Below are positions 33,906 through 43,291 of a DNA stretch of 64,000 nucleotides, in pieces (position 1 is the stretch's first letter; every line of letters begins with the position of its first letter). The stretch comes from RGEC01 sp964626685 (GTDB lineage Bacteria; Bacteroidota; Bacteroidia; NS11-12g; UBA955), in NCBI GenBank assembly GCA_964626685.1, contig CAZVJY010000007.1, forward strand, positions 62,001-126,000, written 5' to 3'. The position numbers and the translations under genes are program-made. The notes beneath the pieces were generated by a model. It did not search any database and was not told where the DNA came from. It worked only from the letters and a program-made list of their open reading frames with translations.

Positions 33906-36900
33906 ATGATGTCAGTGCGCATAGGCTTGCTGTGGATTCTCCTTGGGGGGGCTAGTATGTCTAGCTCACAGGGTATTTACACTGATTTTGGACAAAACCG
34001 TGTGCAGTATGAACGATTCCGGTGGATGGCACACTACGGAGAAAAAGCGGATTTACTTTACAGTGACACCCAGTTGAAGGCCGCAGTCACTTTCGCAGAC
34101 CGAAAAATTTCGGAATACATGCCAAAGCTGGAAAATCTGCTCGGCTACAAACCTTCGAACAGGCCTCAGTTTCTGATTTATGGAAGTTTAAGTGAATATA
34201 AGCAAACCAACATCGGATATGTTAATCCGCAATGGCAATCCGGTGGAATCACTTTCATTCCGGCTGAGGCGTTGCCGGTATATTTAAACGGTGATTATGC
34301 GGCGTTCAGCATACAAATTAAAAAGGGACTTTGTGATTTTATAATACGAGAAATGGTTTTCGGTGGCACCCTACAGGATCGGTTTGAGAGATTAAAAAGT
34401 CCGGCCCTGCCCTATTGGTTTACTGAAGGCTTGAGTTCATTGATTGCCGAAGGCTGGAATGCACAGCAGGAAACAGCTCTGCGGGACGACTTTTTATCAG
34501 GAACATACCAAAATTTTAATTTACTAAGTCGCGACAGGCAACTTTTGCTCGGACGTAGTATTTGGAAATACATCATTGACAAACATGGAATTGATGTAGT
34601 ATCCGGTATAATGTTCATTGCCAGGTATACCCATTCTGCAGAGGCAGGCATTTCATATTATTCAAAAAATCAGTTGAGGGACTTCTTGCGCGATTGGAAA
34701 GACCATTACACCAATGAATTCGAGAATAAAACAGGAATGATGCTACCTAAAGGGAAAGCACAAATCCCGGGAAAGATTAATAAACTGCATATATCAGAAA
34801 TAAGCCTGAATGAAGACGGTAAGATATTATCCATGATTACCCACGACAATGGCAAATTCTCCGTGTGGCTGTTTTTTACCGAAACAGGAAAAATCCGAAA
34901 AATATACGAAGGCGGCCAAAAAGTATTAAACCAGATAAACGATTATACTTTCCCAAAAGCAAAATGGAAAGGCAATAAGCTGTTTGTGCTAACCTTTGAA
35001 AAAGGCATATATCAGCTTTTGACCTTCAGTATTATGGGTAAACTAACCGATAGACTCTCCTTTCAGGGTTTTAAGGCAGTGAATGATTTTGCGCTTCATC
35101 CCGAAAAAGATAGCCTTGTTTTTACAGCAGTTCAACAAGGCGTTGCCGATATTTATAAAACATCCCTTTACGGTGGCCCTTTTAAACGTATTACCCATGA
35201 TGACGCGTATGAAGATAATTTACTTTGGATTGCAGGAGAAACGATTATTTACACCGCCTGTTCTTCTGACAATGTAAGAAATTTTTACAAAAATTCGGGT
35301 AATACAACCAGCAAAATTACCGATTACACTGAAGCACATTCAGTCCATTCTCCGATTATGCTGAATGATAGCATGCTTGGGTATTTGTCGGATGTAAATG
35401 GCATGCAGAATGCATGGTTTTGCAATACAGCAGGCCTCTCCAAGCCGCTGGGACTTACCAATTACGAGAGATCTGTTTCCGGTCAGGCCATTTCTGGCGA
35501 CAGAAGCACATTTGCAGAGATGCTGAAACTGAACAACCGAAACACTATCTACACTGGAACGGTGAATGAAAATCCACTTAAAGAATATGTAGAGGTACCG
35601 CCTTTAAGTTATTTATCAACATGGAAAAACAGAGACTTAACGTCTGTCATGATCAAAAAGTATGAGAGACCTATCCCAAACACCTACACAGATACAATTT
35701 CAACACAGGCTGACAGCATTAGCCGAAGGTTTCTTTATCAAACAGGTTTTTCCGTGATTGATTATCCGGAAATAATTAAAAACACTGTTGAAAATCGATT
35801 AAATCCAAAAGACAGAACCAATCTTAATCCACTTCTGCCAGATTACATTGTAACGCAACTTGACAACAGAAACCTGGTAACATATCTCTATGACAACCAG
35901 GTTCCTGCTTCCGTTATGCGAAACCCCTGGCTGATGCCTTATTTAAAGGTTTCTCTTTCTGATTTGCAAAGAAACATCAATCTGGAAGCCGGCGGCAGAA
36001 GTAACCTGGATTTAACCTACACTGATTTTTATATTAAGTCGGGTTTTTATTCCGGCCTGTTTGATCATGAAATTTTATATTTCCGCCGAGGCCGTAAATT
36101 TGACAATGAGCCCAATTTATACCAGCATTATGGAACGCAGTTGCTGGAATATCGAATTATGCTGCCGATAGATGAGCGTCTGAGGTATTCATATACGTTA
36201 GGTGGCCGACAAGATGCCATCATTACCAAGATAACCGAAGGACAGGCTGCTGAGATCGGCGATAAAATGAACCGATACTTGACAAACAAGCTTGAACTTT
36301 TGTTTGACAACAGCATCAGTTTCGGGCTAAACCATGTTTCCGGCAGTAAAATGAAATTTGGTATTCAACATATGCTGAATCTCAACAATAACAAACACTT
36401 ATATTGGCTGGAGATGGATGCCCGCTATTACAGACCCTTATGGAAAAGCATCAGTCTGGCGCAGCGTTTTTCAGGTGCATACAATCTTGGCAAACACAAA
36501 ATCGGTTATTACCTGGGTGGTGTTGAAAACTGGACTCAAAGGGATCAGCTTCCTGAGAATCCTGTTTTTCTCAATCCCGCAGAAACAAGTTTCCAGACCT
36601 GGGTTTGCAACCTGCGCGGCTTTTACCGCGGTGCCAGAATAGGTAACAGTTATCTGCTGAGCAATACAGAATTTCGATGGAGCGTTATGAAAATGTTATA
36701 TCGCAGACCCCTTGCATCGGAGTTTTTAAAGCATTTTACACTTACGGCTTTTGCGGATGCAGGTTGTGCATTTACAGGAAATTCTCCGGCGGATGCAGAA
36801 AATCCTTACAACACGATTTATGTAAACACGCCCAATTACACAATGAGTATTACTTCCCGCCGAAATCCTTGGCTGGTAGGATTGGGTTATGGTGTCAGGT

Positions 36901-37004
36901 CAAGGGTACTAGGATATTTTATAAAATATGACCGTGCCAGAGGTTGGCAAGAAGGCCGCTGGAGCCTGCCAATTCAGTACATCAGTCTGGGCCTCGATTT
37001 TTAA
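33906..37004 (+). CDS. TolB-like propeller protein with peptidase-like N-domain and C-terminal beta-barrel
   Basis: The 1032-residue protein starts with a signal peptide (SVRIGLLWILLGGASMSSSQ). Residues 45-290 resemble the gluzincin/peptidase MA-like domain, including LPYWFTEGLSSLIAEGW, but where HExxH would be expected the sequence is REMVF (148-152), so it should not be a zinc protease. About 295-560 carries TolB/WD40-like repeats (ISLNEDGKILSMITHDNG, FALHPEKDSLVFTAV). The C-terminal part from about 690 has beta-barrel strands and ends in Phe (ISLGLDF), so it likely sits in the outer membrane. A two-codon choice of start (33906 or 33909) is immaterial. The function is unknown; homologues are often labelled 'TolB' without evidence. 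Confidence 0.78.
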   Translation: MMSVRIGLLWILLGGASMSSSQGIYTDFGQNRVQYERFRWMAHYGEKADLLYSDTQLKAAVTFADRKISEYMPKLENLLGYKPSNRPQFLIYGSLSEYKQTNIGYVNPQWQSGGITFIPAEALPVYLNGDYAAFSIQIKKGLCDFIIREMVFGGTLQDRFERLKSPALPYWFTEGLSSLIAEGWNAQQETALRDDFLSGTYQNFNLLSRDRQLLLGRSIWKYIIDKHGIDVVSGIMFIARYTHSAEAGISYYSKNQLRDFLRDWKDHYTNEFENKTGMMLPKGKAQIPGKINKLHISEISLNEDGKILSMITHDNGKFSVWLFFTETGKIRKIYEGGQKVLNQINDYTFPKAKWKGNKLFVLTFEKGIYQLLTFSIMGKLTDRLSFQGFKAVNDFALHPEKDSLVFTAVQQGVADIYKTSLYGGPFKRITHDDAYEDNLLWIAGETIIYTACSSDNVRNFYKNSGNTTSKITDYTEAHSVHSPIMLNDSMLGYLSDVNGMQNAWFCNTAGLSKPLGLTNYERSVSGQAISGDRSTFAEMLKLNNRNTIYTGTVNENPLKEYVEVPPLSYLSTWKNRDLTSVMIKKYERPIPNTYTDTISTQADSISRRFLYQTGFSVIDYPEIIKNTVENRLNPKDRTNLNPLLPDYIVTQLDNRNLVTYLYDNQVPASVMRNPWLMPYLKVSLSDLQRNINLEAGGRSNLDLTYTDFYIKSGFYSGLFDHEILYFRRGRKFDNEPNLYQHYGTQLLEYRIMLPIDERLRYSYTLGGRQDAIITKITEGQAAEIGDKMNRYLTNKLELLFDNSISFGLNHVSGSKMKFGIQHMLNLNNNKHLYWLEMDARYYRPLWKSISLAQRFSGAYNLGKHKIGYYLGGVENWTQRDQLPENPVFLNPAETSFQTWVCNLRGFYRGARIGNSYLLSNTEFRWSVMKMLYRRPLASEFLKHFTLTAFADAGCAFTGNSPADAENPYNTIYVNTPNYTMSITSRRNPWLVGLGYGVRSRVLGYFIKYDRARGWQEGRWSLPIQYISLGLDF

Positions 37005-37007
37005 GTT

Positions 37008-37028
37008 CTCTACTCGGTTTGAGTAGGG
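37008..37028 (+). terminator. Possible terminator hairpin before mreB
   Basis: CTCTACTC and GAGTAGGG pair across a GGTTT loop (7 Watson-Crick pairs, one G-T) 4 nt after the preceding stop codon. The following T run is not immediate (GTAAAATTTTT), so strength is doubtful. Confidence 0.4.
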
Positions 37029-37104
37029 GTAAAATTTTTATAAAACAGAAAGAAGAAAGTCGCAAATTTTATGTTTATTTTGCAAACTGATTTAAAACGC
37101 AAAA

Positions 37105-38130
37105 ATGGGCATATTCAGTTTTCTGACACAGGAACTTGCTATTGACCTTGGAACGGCCAACACGCTAATTATTCACAAGGATAAAGTTGTGGTTGACGAA
37201 CCTTCAATCATTGCTTTGGAAAAAGCCACGGGCAATGTAATAGCTATTGGTAAAGAGGCGATGCAAATGTTTGGCAAAGAAAACGAAGGAATAAAAACCA
37301 TTCGCCCTCTCAAGGATGGAGTAATCGCAGACTTTCAGGCAGCTGAGCACATGATTCGGGGAATGATCAAAATGATCAACCAAAAACAAAAATGGATTTC
37401 TCCTCAGCTAAAAATGGTTATCTGCATTCCCTCCGGCATTACAGAAGTGGAAAAACGTGCTGTAAAGGACAGTGCCGAGCGCTCTGGAGCCAAAGAAGTT
37501 TACCTTATCCATGAGCCTATGGCAGCCGCCGTAGGTATTGGAATTGATGTAATTCAACCACAGGGCAATATGATCATAGACATCGGAGGCGGTACTACAG
37601 AAATCGCTATCATTGCGCTTGGAGGCATTGTATGTGACGAGAGTATCAGGGTTGCAGGCGATGAATTTAACCTGGATATTGTCGAGTACATGCGCAGGGA
37701 ACACAACCTGTTAATTGGTGAAAGAACAGCCGAAAAGATAAAAATACATATAGGAAGTGCGCTTCAGGAACTTGATAACCCACCGGAAGATTACCCTGTT
37801 TTTGGCCGAGATCTAATGACTGGTATTCCCAAGCAAATAATGGTGAGTTACTCCGAAATCGCCCGTTCACTGGACAAGAGCATTATGAAAATTGAAGAAG
37901 CCATTCTCCGCGCGTTGGAACAATCTCCACCCGAATTAAGTGCTGATATTCTCACAAACGGAATCTGGTTAACCGGTGGAGGTGCATTGTTAAGAGGACT
38001 GGACAAACGCGTGAGTGCCAAAACAAAATTGCGCGTATCTATTGCTGAAGATCCTTTGAGAGCTGTGGTTCGCGGAACCGGCATAGCGCTTAGAAATATC
38101 GGCAAATTCAAATTTTTGATGACTGCATAA
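37105..38130 (+). CDS. mreB: Rod shape-determining actin homologue MreB
   Basis: The 341-residue cytoplasmic actin-like ATPase forms membrane-bound filaments that guide side-wall peptidoglycan synthesis. Phosphate-binding loops are visible: AIDLGTANTLI near the N-terminus, IIDIGGGTTEIAII in the second domain, and LTGGGALLRGLDK for the adenosine site. HEPMAAAVGIG is also characteristic. The short N-terminal sequence MGIFSFLTQE is the membrane-associating segment. It is the first gene of the run mreB-mreC-mreD-mrdA-rodA-mnmD, which is evidently an operon because the gaps are 10 bp or less or overlapping. Confidence 0.97.
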   Translation: MGIFSFLTQELAIDLGTANTLIIHKDKVVVDEPSIIALEKATGNVIAIGKEAMQMFGKENEGIKTIRPLKDGVIADFQAAEHMIRGMIKMINQKQKWISPQLKMVICIPSGITEVEKRAVKDSAERSGAKEVYLIHEPMAAAVGIGIDVIQPQGNMIIDIGGGTTEIAIIALGGIVCDESIRVAGDEFNLDIVEYMRREHNLLIGERTAEKIKIHIGSALQELDNPPEDYPVFGRDLMTGIPKQIMVSYSEIARSLDKSIMKIEEAILRALEQSPPELSADILTNGIWLTGGGALLRGLDKRVSAKTKLRVSIAEDPLRAVVRGTGIALRNIGKFKFLMTA

Positions 38131-38140
38131 ATAACACAGC

Positions 38141-38977
38141 ATGGTTTTTCTGATTAGACTCATACGGAAAAACCTTTTTGTTGTGGTTTATATGCTGCTT
38201 ATGGTATTCAGCATAAGTCAGGTTGTACGATATAATATTTATCAGCAGAGTTACTATTTCAACACCAGCAGTGCATTAGTAAATGGAATGTCAAGAATAA
38301 AAACCGGCATTACAGATTATTTCAAACTTTCAGATGTAAATGCCGCACTAACTGAAGAAAACAGGATTTTACGAGAGAAGTTAAGAGAGAATATCATGCT
38401 GACTGACAGTCAGCAGATTATGGCTAAAGACTCGTCCGGAAAGAAAAAATACACCTACCAAACTGCCAATGTGGTGCAGTTCACGACCCATTTACAGAAT
38501 AATTTCATTACCATCGACAAAGGAAGTAATCAAGGTATAAAAAAGGACATGGCAGTACTTAGCCCATCAGGCATTGCCGGTATTGTTGTTGACGTTTCCA
38601 AGGATTTTTCGCTCGTATTGTCTGCCATCAATTCTCAGTTTAAAGCCACACCCATGATTCCATCTGCTAATTTCAGGGATGGCTCTGTTAGCTGGAACGG
38701 GAAAGACCCCAACATCATTCAATTAAATGGAGTAAGCCGGTTTGAGAAAATCACACCGGGAATGTCTGTTGTAACCAGCAATTACTCAGTAAAGTTTCCA
38801 TCAGGCATACCCATCGGCACTATACAACGAGTGAGTAAAACCGGCGGAAGTAGTTTTTATGATATTGATGTTAAGCTGGCCACAGATTTCAGAAAACTTA
38901 GTCATGTATATGTCGTAAACTACAGCCATGCTGCTCAGATTGACACATTAACAAGGAGGGCAAACAATGGCCGTTGA
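38141..38977 (+). CDS. mreC: Rod shape-determining protein MreC
   Basis: The 278-residue inner-membrane protein has one N-terminal membrane helix (NLFVVVYMLLMVFSISQVV), a coiled-coil stretch (LSDVNAALTEENRILREKLREN, given here in part) and a periplasmic beta-domain (FITIDKGSNQGIKKDMAVLS, GIAGIVVDVSKDFSLVLSAI). It binds and activates PBP2 in the elongasome. It begins 10 bp after mreB and overlaps mreD by 11 bp. Length is typical. Confidence 0.94.
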   Translation: MVFLIRLIRKNLFVVVYMLLMVFSISQVVRYNIYQQSYYFNTSSALVNGMSRIKTGITDYFKLSDVNAALTEENRILREKLRENIMLTDSQQIMAKDSSGKKKYTYQTANVVQFTTHLQNNFITIDKGSNQGIKKDMAVLSPSGIAGIVVDVSKDFSLVLSAINSQFKATPMIPSANFRDGSVSWNGKDPNIIQLNGVSRFEKITPGMSVVTSNYSVKFPSGIPIGTIQRVSKTGGSSFYDIDVKLATDFRKLSHVYVVNYSHAAQIDTLTRRANNGR

Positions 38978-39479
38978 TCTTCTGCGTTATCTGTTCGGTG
39001 CAATTGTACTGGTGTTTTTTCAATTTTTTTTGATTCAGGAAATCAATTTTGGTCCTTGGATCAAGCCCATGCCTTATATTCTTTTTATTTTCATACTGCC
39101 TTTTACGTACAACCGTTTCTTAATATTGCTGACTGCCTTTTTTGCAGGTTTTTTTCTGGATGCTTTGTGTAACAGTGGCGGACTTCATGCTGCGGCTTGT
39201 TCAACGCTCGCATTTAGCAGGATAATGGCCGATACAAAGTTTTTGGATGCTGATGCCATACAGCTTCAGGGTTTTAGGCATGTCACGCCGGAATATAAAA
39301 ATTTCCGTTTCTATGCACTCTATATGCTGGTGCTAACTTTCATTCATCATTGGGTTTACTTTACCCTTGACTACTTTAGCATGGCTTCTTTTTTCAATGT
39401 TCTCATTGTCGCATTTTTCAGCAGCATCGGTACATTCTTGTTAATGTTATTGTTTAAGGTTATCGTAAGCATTCGTTAA
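38967..39479 (+). CDS. mreD: Rod shape-determining protein MreD
   Basis: The 170-residue protein is almost wholly hydrophobic, with about five membrane helices (YLFGAIVLVFFQFFLI; PYILFIFILPFTYNRFLILL; FFAGFFLDALCNSGGLHAAA). The aromatic/hydrophobic pattern and place between mreC (11-bp overlap) and the PBP2 gene (immediately adjacent, stop TAA followed by ATG) identify it as MreD, which is poorly conserved in sequence. It forms the membrane core of the MreCD complex. Confidence 0.9.
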   Translation: MAVDLLRYLFGAIVLVFFQFFLIQEINFGPWIKPMPYILFIFILPFTYNRFLILLTAFFAGFFLDALCNSGGLHAAACSTLAFSRIMADTKFLDADAIQLQGFRHVTPEYKNFRFYALYMLVLTFIHHWVYFTLDYFSMASFFNVLIVAFFSSIGTFLLMLLFKVIVSIR

Positions 39480-41315
39480 ATGGACTTACACCGCAATCGC
39501 AAATTTGTATACCTGGGATTGTTTAGCCTTGTTGCGTTTGTATATCTGATTCAGATTTTTCGACTGCAGATTTTGGATGACCACTACGAGCAAAAGGCGA
39601 TTAACAATGCTCTGAACAAAATTCCAATTTATCCCGACAGAAGTATTATTTATGACAGAAACGGCAAGCTGCTGGTTCATAACATTGCCATGTATGATCT
39701 GATAGTTTTTCCGGCCAAAGCAAAGGGGGTTGATACCGCTCAGTTTTGTGAAATCATGAAGATTTCCGGTGAAGAATACCATAAATACATGGTTACGGCC
39801 AGGGAAAACTCAAAAAAACGACAAAAAAACAATGTTTTCAATGGTTCAGCTGTGTTTATGAGCAACCTCAGCAAGGAACAATACAGCGCTATTCAGGAAA
39901 ATCTCTATCGTTTTCCTGGATTTTCTGTTGAGCCAAAAACAGATAGGCTTTATGCGGTTAAAGGTGGTGCACACATGCTCGGTTATTTGGGAGAAGCGAG
40001 TAAAAAACTGCTTGCAAAAGACCCATATTACCGTCCTGGAGATTTGGTTGGTATTACGGGAATAGAGCATACTTACGAATCTTACATCAGAGGTGTTAAA
40101 GGCGTTAAGACCGTTTGGCAGGACAGAACCTACACTGAACGTGGCGAAGCCAAAGACAATGAATTCAACTCCCCTGCTCAGGCCGGACCGGATTTCTACA
40201 GCAGTATCGATTTTGATTTACAGGAATTCGGAGAAAGTCTTTTGGCAAATAAAAGAGGAAGTGTTGTGGCAATAGAACCTTCCACCGGAGAGATTCTAGC
40301 CCTTATCAACAAACCTGATTATGATCCAAATTTACTTGTAGGCGAAGCCAGAGCCAGGTCGTTTCGTCAATTGCTGATCGACCCGAAAAAACCCTTGTAT
40401 AACCGCGCGATAAAAGGCGTGTATCCTCCTGGTTCAACCTTTAAAACAGTAATGGCACTAATTGGTTGCCAGGAAGGTGTATTGAAGCCATCGACCATGC
40501 ATGGCTGCAGCGGTGGTTATCATTTAGGAAGTTTAACCGTGGGCTGTCACCCCCATTCCTCTCCCACTGACCTTAAAGGCAGTATTGGTATTTCTTGCAA
40601 CGCCTACTATTGTCAGCTTTTCAGAGATATCATCGACAATCCAAGGTATCCAAATGTAAAAGCAGGATATGCCGCACTCGAAAAACACCTTCGCAGTTTT
40701 GGTCTCGGTAGTAAACTTGGTGTGGATTTACCCGGAGAAAACAAAGGTAATGTACCAAGTATCAAACAACTGGATCGAAGACATGGGAAAAGTTGGAAAA
40801 GCAGTATGATTATTTCACTTGCCATTGGTCAAGGTGAAATTCTGCTTACGCCAATGCAAATGGCCAATTGTGCTGCCATTATTGCAAATAAAGGATGGTT
40901 TATAACACCTCACCTTGTCAAGGGTATCGGAGTGAAGAAATACCTGCCGGAGGAGTTTAAAAAGAGACACTACACAACGGTCAGTGAATTGTATTATGAC
41001 TGGATTATCGACGGCATGGAATTGGTAACCAAGCCCGGAGGAACAGCCTTTGGTACAGGTGTAAATGATATTGTAATCTGCTCCAAAACGGGAACAGCAC
41101 AAAATCCACACGGACAGGACCACTCACTTTACATTGCTTTTGCACCCAGGGAAAACCCGAAAATAGCTATTGCCGTAATTGTGGAAAATGGCGGTTATGG
41201 TGCAACATGGGCCGCACCAATAGCAAACCTGATGATCGAAAACTACCTAAACAGAGGTAAAGAACCACAGCGACCTGATATGCTGGAGAGAATTCGCACT
41301 TCAACAGTGAACTAA
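39480..41315 (+). CDS. mrdA: Penicillin-binding protein 2 (elongasome transpeptidase)
   Basis: The 611-residue class B penicillin-binding protein cross-links side-wall peptidoglycan together with RodA. It has an N-terminal membrane anchor (KFVYLGLFSLVAFVYLIQIF), the pedestal/dimerisation domain and a transpeptidase domain with the three catalytic motifs: Ser319-Thr-Phe-Lys322, Ser372-Cys-Asn374 and Lys536-Thr-Gly. Its size and place between mreD and rodA make PBP2 secure rather than FtsI. It begins directly after the mreD stop, and rodA begins 3 bp after it. Confidence 0.96.
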   Translation: MDLHRNRKFVYLGLFSLVAFVYLIQIFRLQILDDHYEQKAINNALNKIPIYPDRSIIYDRNGKLLVHNIAMYDLIVFPAKAKGVDTAQFCEIMKISGEEYHKYMVTARENSKKRQKNNVFNGSAVFMSNLSKEQYSAIQENLYRFPGFSVEPKTDRLYAVKGGAHMLGYLGEASKKLLAKDPYYRPGDLVGITGIEHTYESYIRGVKGVKTVWQDRTYTERGEAKDNEFNSPAQAGPDFYSSIDFDLQEFGESLLANKRGSVVAIEPSTGEILALINKPDYDPNLLVGEARARSFRQLLIDPKKPLYNRAIKGVYPPGSTFKTVMALIGCQEGVLKPSTMHGCSGGYHLGSLTVGCHPHSSPTDLKGSIGISCNAYYCQLFRDIIDNPRYPNVKAGYAALEKHLRSFGLGSKLGVDLPGENKGNVPSIKQLDRRHGKSWKSSMIISLAIGQGEILLTPMQMANCAAIIANKGWFITPHLVKGIGVKKYLPEEFKKRHYTTVSELYYDWIIDGMELVTKPGGTAFGTGVNDIVICSKTGTAQNPHGQDHSLYIAFAPRENPKIAIAVIVENGGYGATWAAPIANLMIENYLNRGKEPQRPDMLERIRTSTVN

Positions 41316-41318
41316 AAC

Positions 41319-42593
41319 ATGGCAAGGATAAATTCAAGCAGAGAAGACAGCCCCATACTGGATACCGTTTCAGTATGGCTCTATGCGGTGCTTGTGCTTA
41401 TTGGGCTAATCAGTGTTTATTCGGCTACCTCAGAGGTAAATCAAACCTTCCAGTTTTCCTTTTCATCCATTGCTGGCAGACAATTGATTTGGATTGGCGG
41501 AGCAGTTATAATCATCCTAACCATCGCGTTTGCAAATGTTGCTATTATTGACTACTTCGCTTATGGTTTTTATGGGTTTGCCATCCTTCTTAATATAGCA
41601 GTGCTGTTTCTTGGAAAAGAGGTTTCAGGTGCAAAAAGCTGGTTTGGTTTTGGCGGATTTGGTATTCAGCCAAGTGAATTTGCCAAAGTAGCCACGGCTC
41701 TAGCCATAGCCAAATACCTTGGAACATATGGTATTCGTTTCAAGGGCACAAGAAATGTAGCTATCACCATGTCCTTTTTCCTGCTTCCCATGCTGCTCAT
41801 TTTGGCTCAGAATGATACCGGAAGCGCATTGGTTTTCCTCTCCTTTTTTCTCGTTCTATACCGGGAAGGATTGCCCGGATGGATATTGCTGAGTGCAGTG
41901 TGGCTTATTGTTATAGCGATTGCACGAATTGTTATGGAAGCAACAGACATCAGCCATTTTTGGACCATGGGGACACTAACTGCACTATCAGCAATCATTG
42001 TTTATTTTGGAAGAAAAAACAGGCAACTAATCATTGCAACACTATTTGTAGCCGCTGCCAGTGCCATATTTAGCGTTGCTGTTGGTTTTGCCTATACAAA
42101 AATACTCAAAGGTTATCAGCGTGATAGGATTGAGCTGGTGTTGAACCTAAAGCAGGATACCCGAAATATGGGATATAACCTGGAACAGTCAAGGATTGCT
42201 ATTGGAGCCGGACAGTTTATCGGGCGTGGTTTTATGAAAGGCACCCAAACCAAGATGGGATTTGTTCCGGAGCAGCATACCGATTTCATTTTTTGCACTA
42301 TCGGTGAAGAATGGGGCTTTGTTGGTATTTTGGTTTTCTTCGCTCTTTATTTTGGTCTGTTGTTTCGAATCATTACCCTCGCTGAAAGACAATCAACCGC
42401 TTTTGGCCGTGTGCTTGGTTACGGAGTAGTGTGCATACTCTTTTTTCATCTGGCTATCAACATTGGAATGACCATAGGTATCGTTCCTGTAATCGGAATC
42501 CCACTTCCCTTCATCAGTTTTGGCGGCAGTAGTTTATGGGCATTTACATTACTGCTCTTTTTGTTTCTGAAAGTAGATGAAAAACGCCGTTGA
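41319..42593 (+). CDS. rodA: Peptidoglycan glycosyltransferase RodA (SEDS family)
   Basis: The 424-residue SEDS protein polymerises lipid II in the elongasome together with PBP2. About ten membrane helices are seen; conserved blocks include KSWFGFGGFGIQPSEFAK, LLILAQNDTGSALVFLSFF (the Asp-Thr-Gly-Ser stretch is a SEDS hallmark) and GIVPVIGIPLPFISFGGSS near the C-terminus. FVPEQHTDFIFCTIGEEWGF is the family's large extracytoplasmic motif. Its last 17 bp overlap the mnmD start. Confidence 0.95.
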   Translation: MARINSSREDSPILDTVSVWLYAVLVLIGLISVYSATSEVNQTFQFSFSSIAGRQLIWIGGAVIIILTIAFANVAIIDYFAYGFYGFAILLNIAVLFLGKEVSGAKSWFGFGGFGIQPSEFAKVATALAIAKYLGTYGIRFKGTRNVAITMSFFLLPMLLILAQNDTGSALVFLSFFLVLYREGLPGWILLSAVWLIVIAIARIVMEATDISHFWTMGTLTALSAIIVYFGRKNRQLIIATLFVAAASAIFSVAVGFAYTKILKGYQRDRIELVLNLKQDTRNMGYNLEQSRIAIGAGQFIGRGFMKGTQTKMGFVPEQHTDFIFCTIGEEWGFVGILVFFALYFGLLFRIITLAERQSTAFGRVLGYGVVCILFFHLAINIGMTIGIVPVIGIPLPFISFGGSSLWAFTLLLFLFLKVDEKRR

Positions 42594-43251
42594 TAGAGAT
42601 TCACTGATATTTACTACTACGCCCGATGGAAGTTACACCTTTCATCACCCGGAATTACAGGAAAATTACCATTCGGTGCATGGAGCCAGAACAGAAAGTC
42701 AGTACGTATATATTGATCAGGGGCTGTCTTTAGTCAAAAAAGATAAAATCCATGTTTTTGAAATGGGTTTTGGAACTGGGCTCAACGCATTTCTTACCTG
42801 GCAATATTCTGTGGCTAAACATAAAACCATACATTACACTTCCATCGAAAAATATCCGCTGCCACCTGAGTCATTGCCGGTTCCTGACTTTATAAAACCA
42901 AATCACGATGAAATATCCATTTGGAATAAGATTCAATCCTTAGAATGGGACCACAAAGGGTCGATTGACAATCATTTTGTTCTGAAAAAACTGCATGGGG
43001 ATATTATCCAGACAACCATTCAAGGAAAGTTTGATATTGTTTTTTTTGATGCTTTCGCGCCTTCAGCCCAGCCTGAACTTTGGTCAGAAAGTGTATTCCG
43101 TAAGTTATTCAACGCGCTGAACAAAGAAGGTTTCTTGCTTACATACAGCAGTGCGGGTTTGGCAAAGCGGTCACTTACCTCGGCCGGTTTTAAAACAGAA
43201 AGGCTTAAAGGACCACCCGGAAAGAAACATATGCTTAGATGTATTAAGTAA
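42577..43251 (+). CDS. mnmD: tRNA 5-aminomethyl-2-thiouridine methyltransferase MnmD, standalone
   Basis: The 224-residue methyltransferase completes the mnm5s2U modification at the wobble base of certain tRNAs, using S-adenosylmethionine. The SAM motif EMGFGTGLNAFLT, the catalytic-region DIVFFDAFAPSAQPELWS, and the tail YSSAGLAKRSLTSAGF and GPPGKKHMLR are all family landmarks. It has only the MnmD half, without the FAD-dependent MnmC1 oxidase domain that is fused to it in E. coli MnmC; standalone MnmD is found in many bacteria. It overlaps rodA by 17 bp, so its synthesis is tied to the rod operon. It is otherwise unrelated to cell-wall function. Confidence 0.92.
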   Translation: MKNAVDRDSLIFTTTPDGSYTFHHPELQENYHSVHGARTESQYVYIDQGLSLVKKDKIHVFEMGFGTGLNAFLTWQYSVAKHKTIHYTSIEKYPLPPESLPVPDFIKPNHDEISIWNKIQSLEWDHKGSIDNHFVLKKLHGDIIQTTIQGKFDIVFFDAFAPSAQPELWSESVFRKLFNALNKEGFLLTYSSAGLAKRSLTSAGFKTERLKGPPGKKHMLRCIK

Positions 43252-43279
43252 GAAGAGCAAAACAATCCAACGCATTTAG

Positions 43280-43287
43280 TAAGTTTG
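43280..43287 (+). promoter_or_regulatory. -7 promoter box 4 nt before the start codon (leaderless candidate)
   Basis: TAAGTTTG, an exact TAnnTTTG match, then CGGT and the ATG at 43292. No clear -33 TTTG element was found. Confidence 0.5.
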
Positions 43288-43291
43288 CGGT

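Noticed and set aside
33906..37004. Active zinc protease in the 1032-aa protein
   Set aside because: The HExxH position reads REMVF, so the zinc ligands are missing.
37071..37082. A promoter for mreB
   Set aside because: The sequence TTTATTTTG is one base short of the TAnnTTTG spacing and lacks a -33 element; left unassigned.
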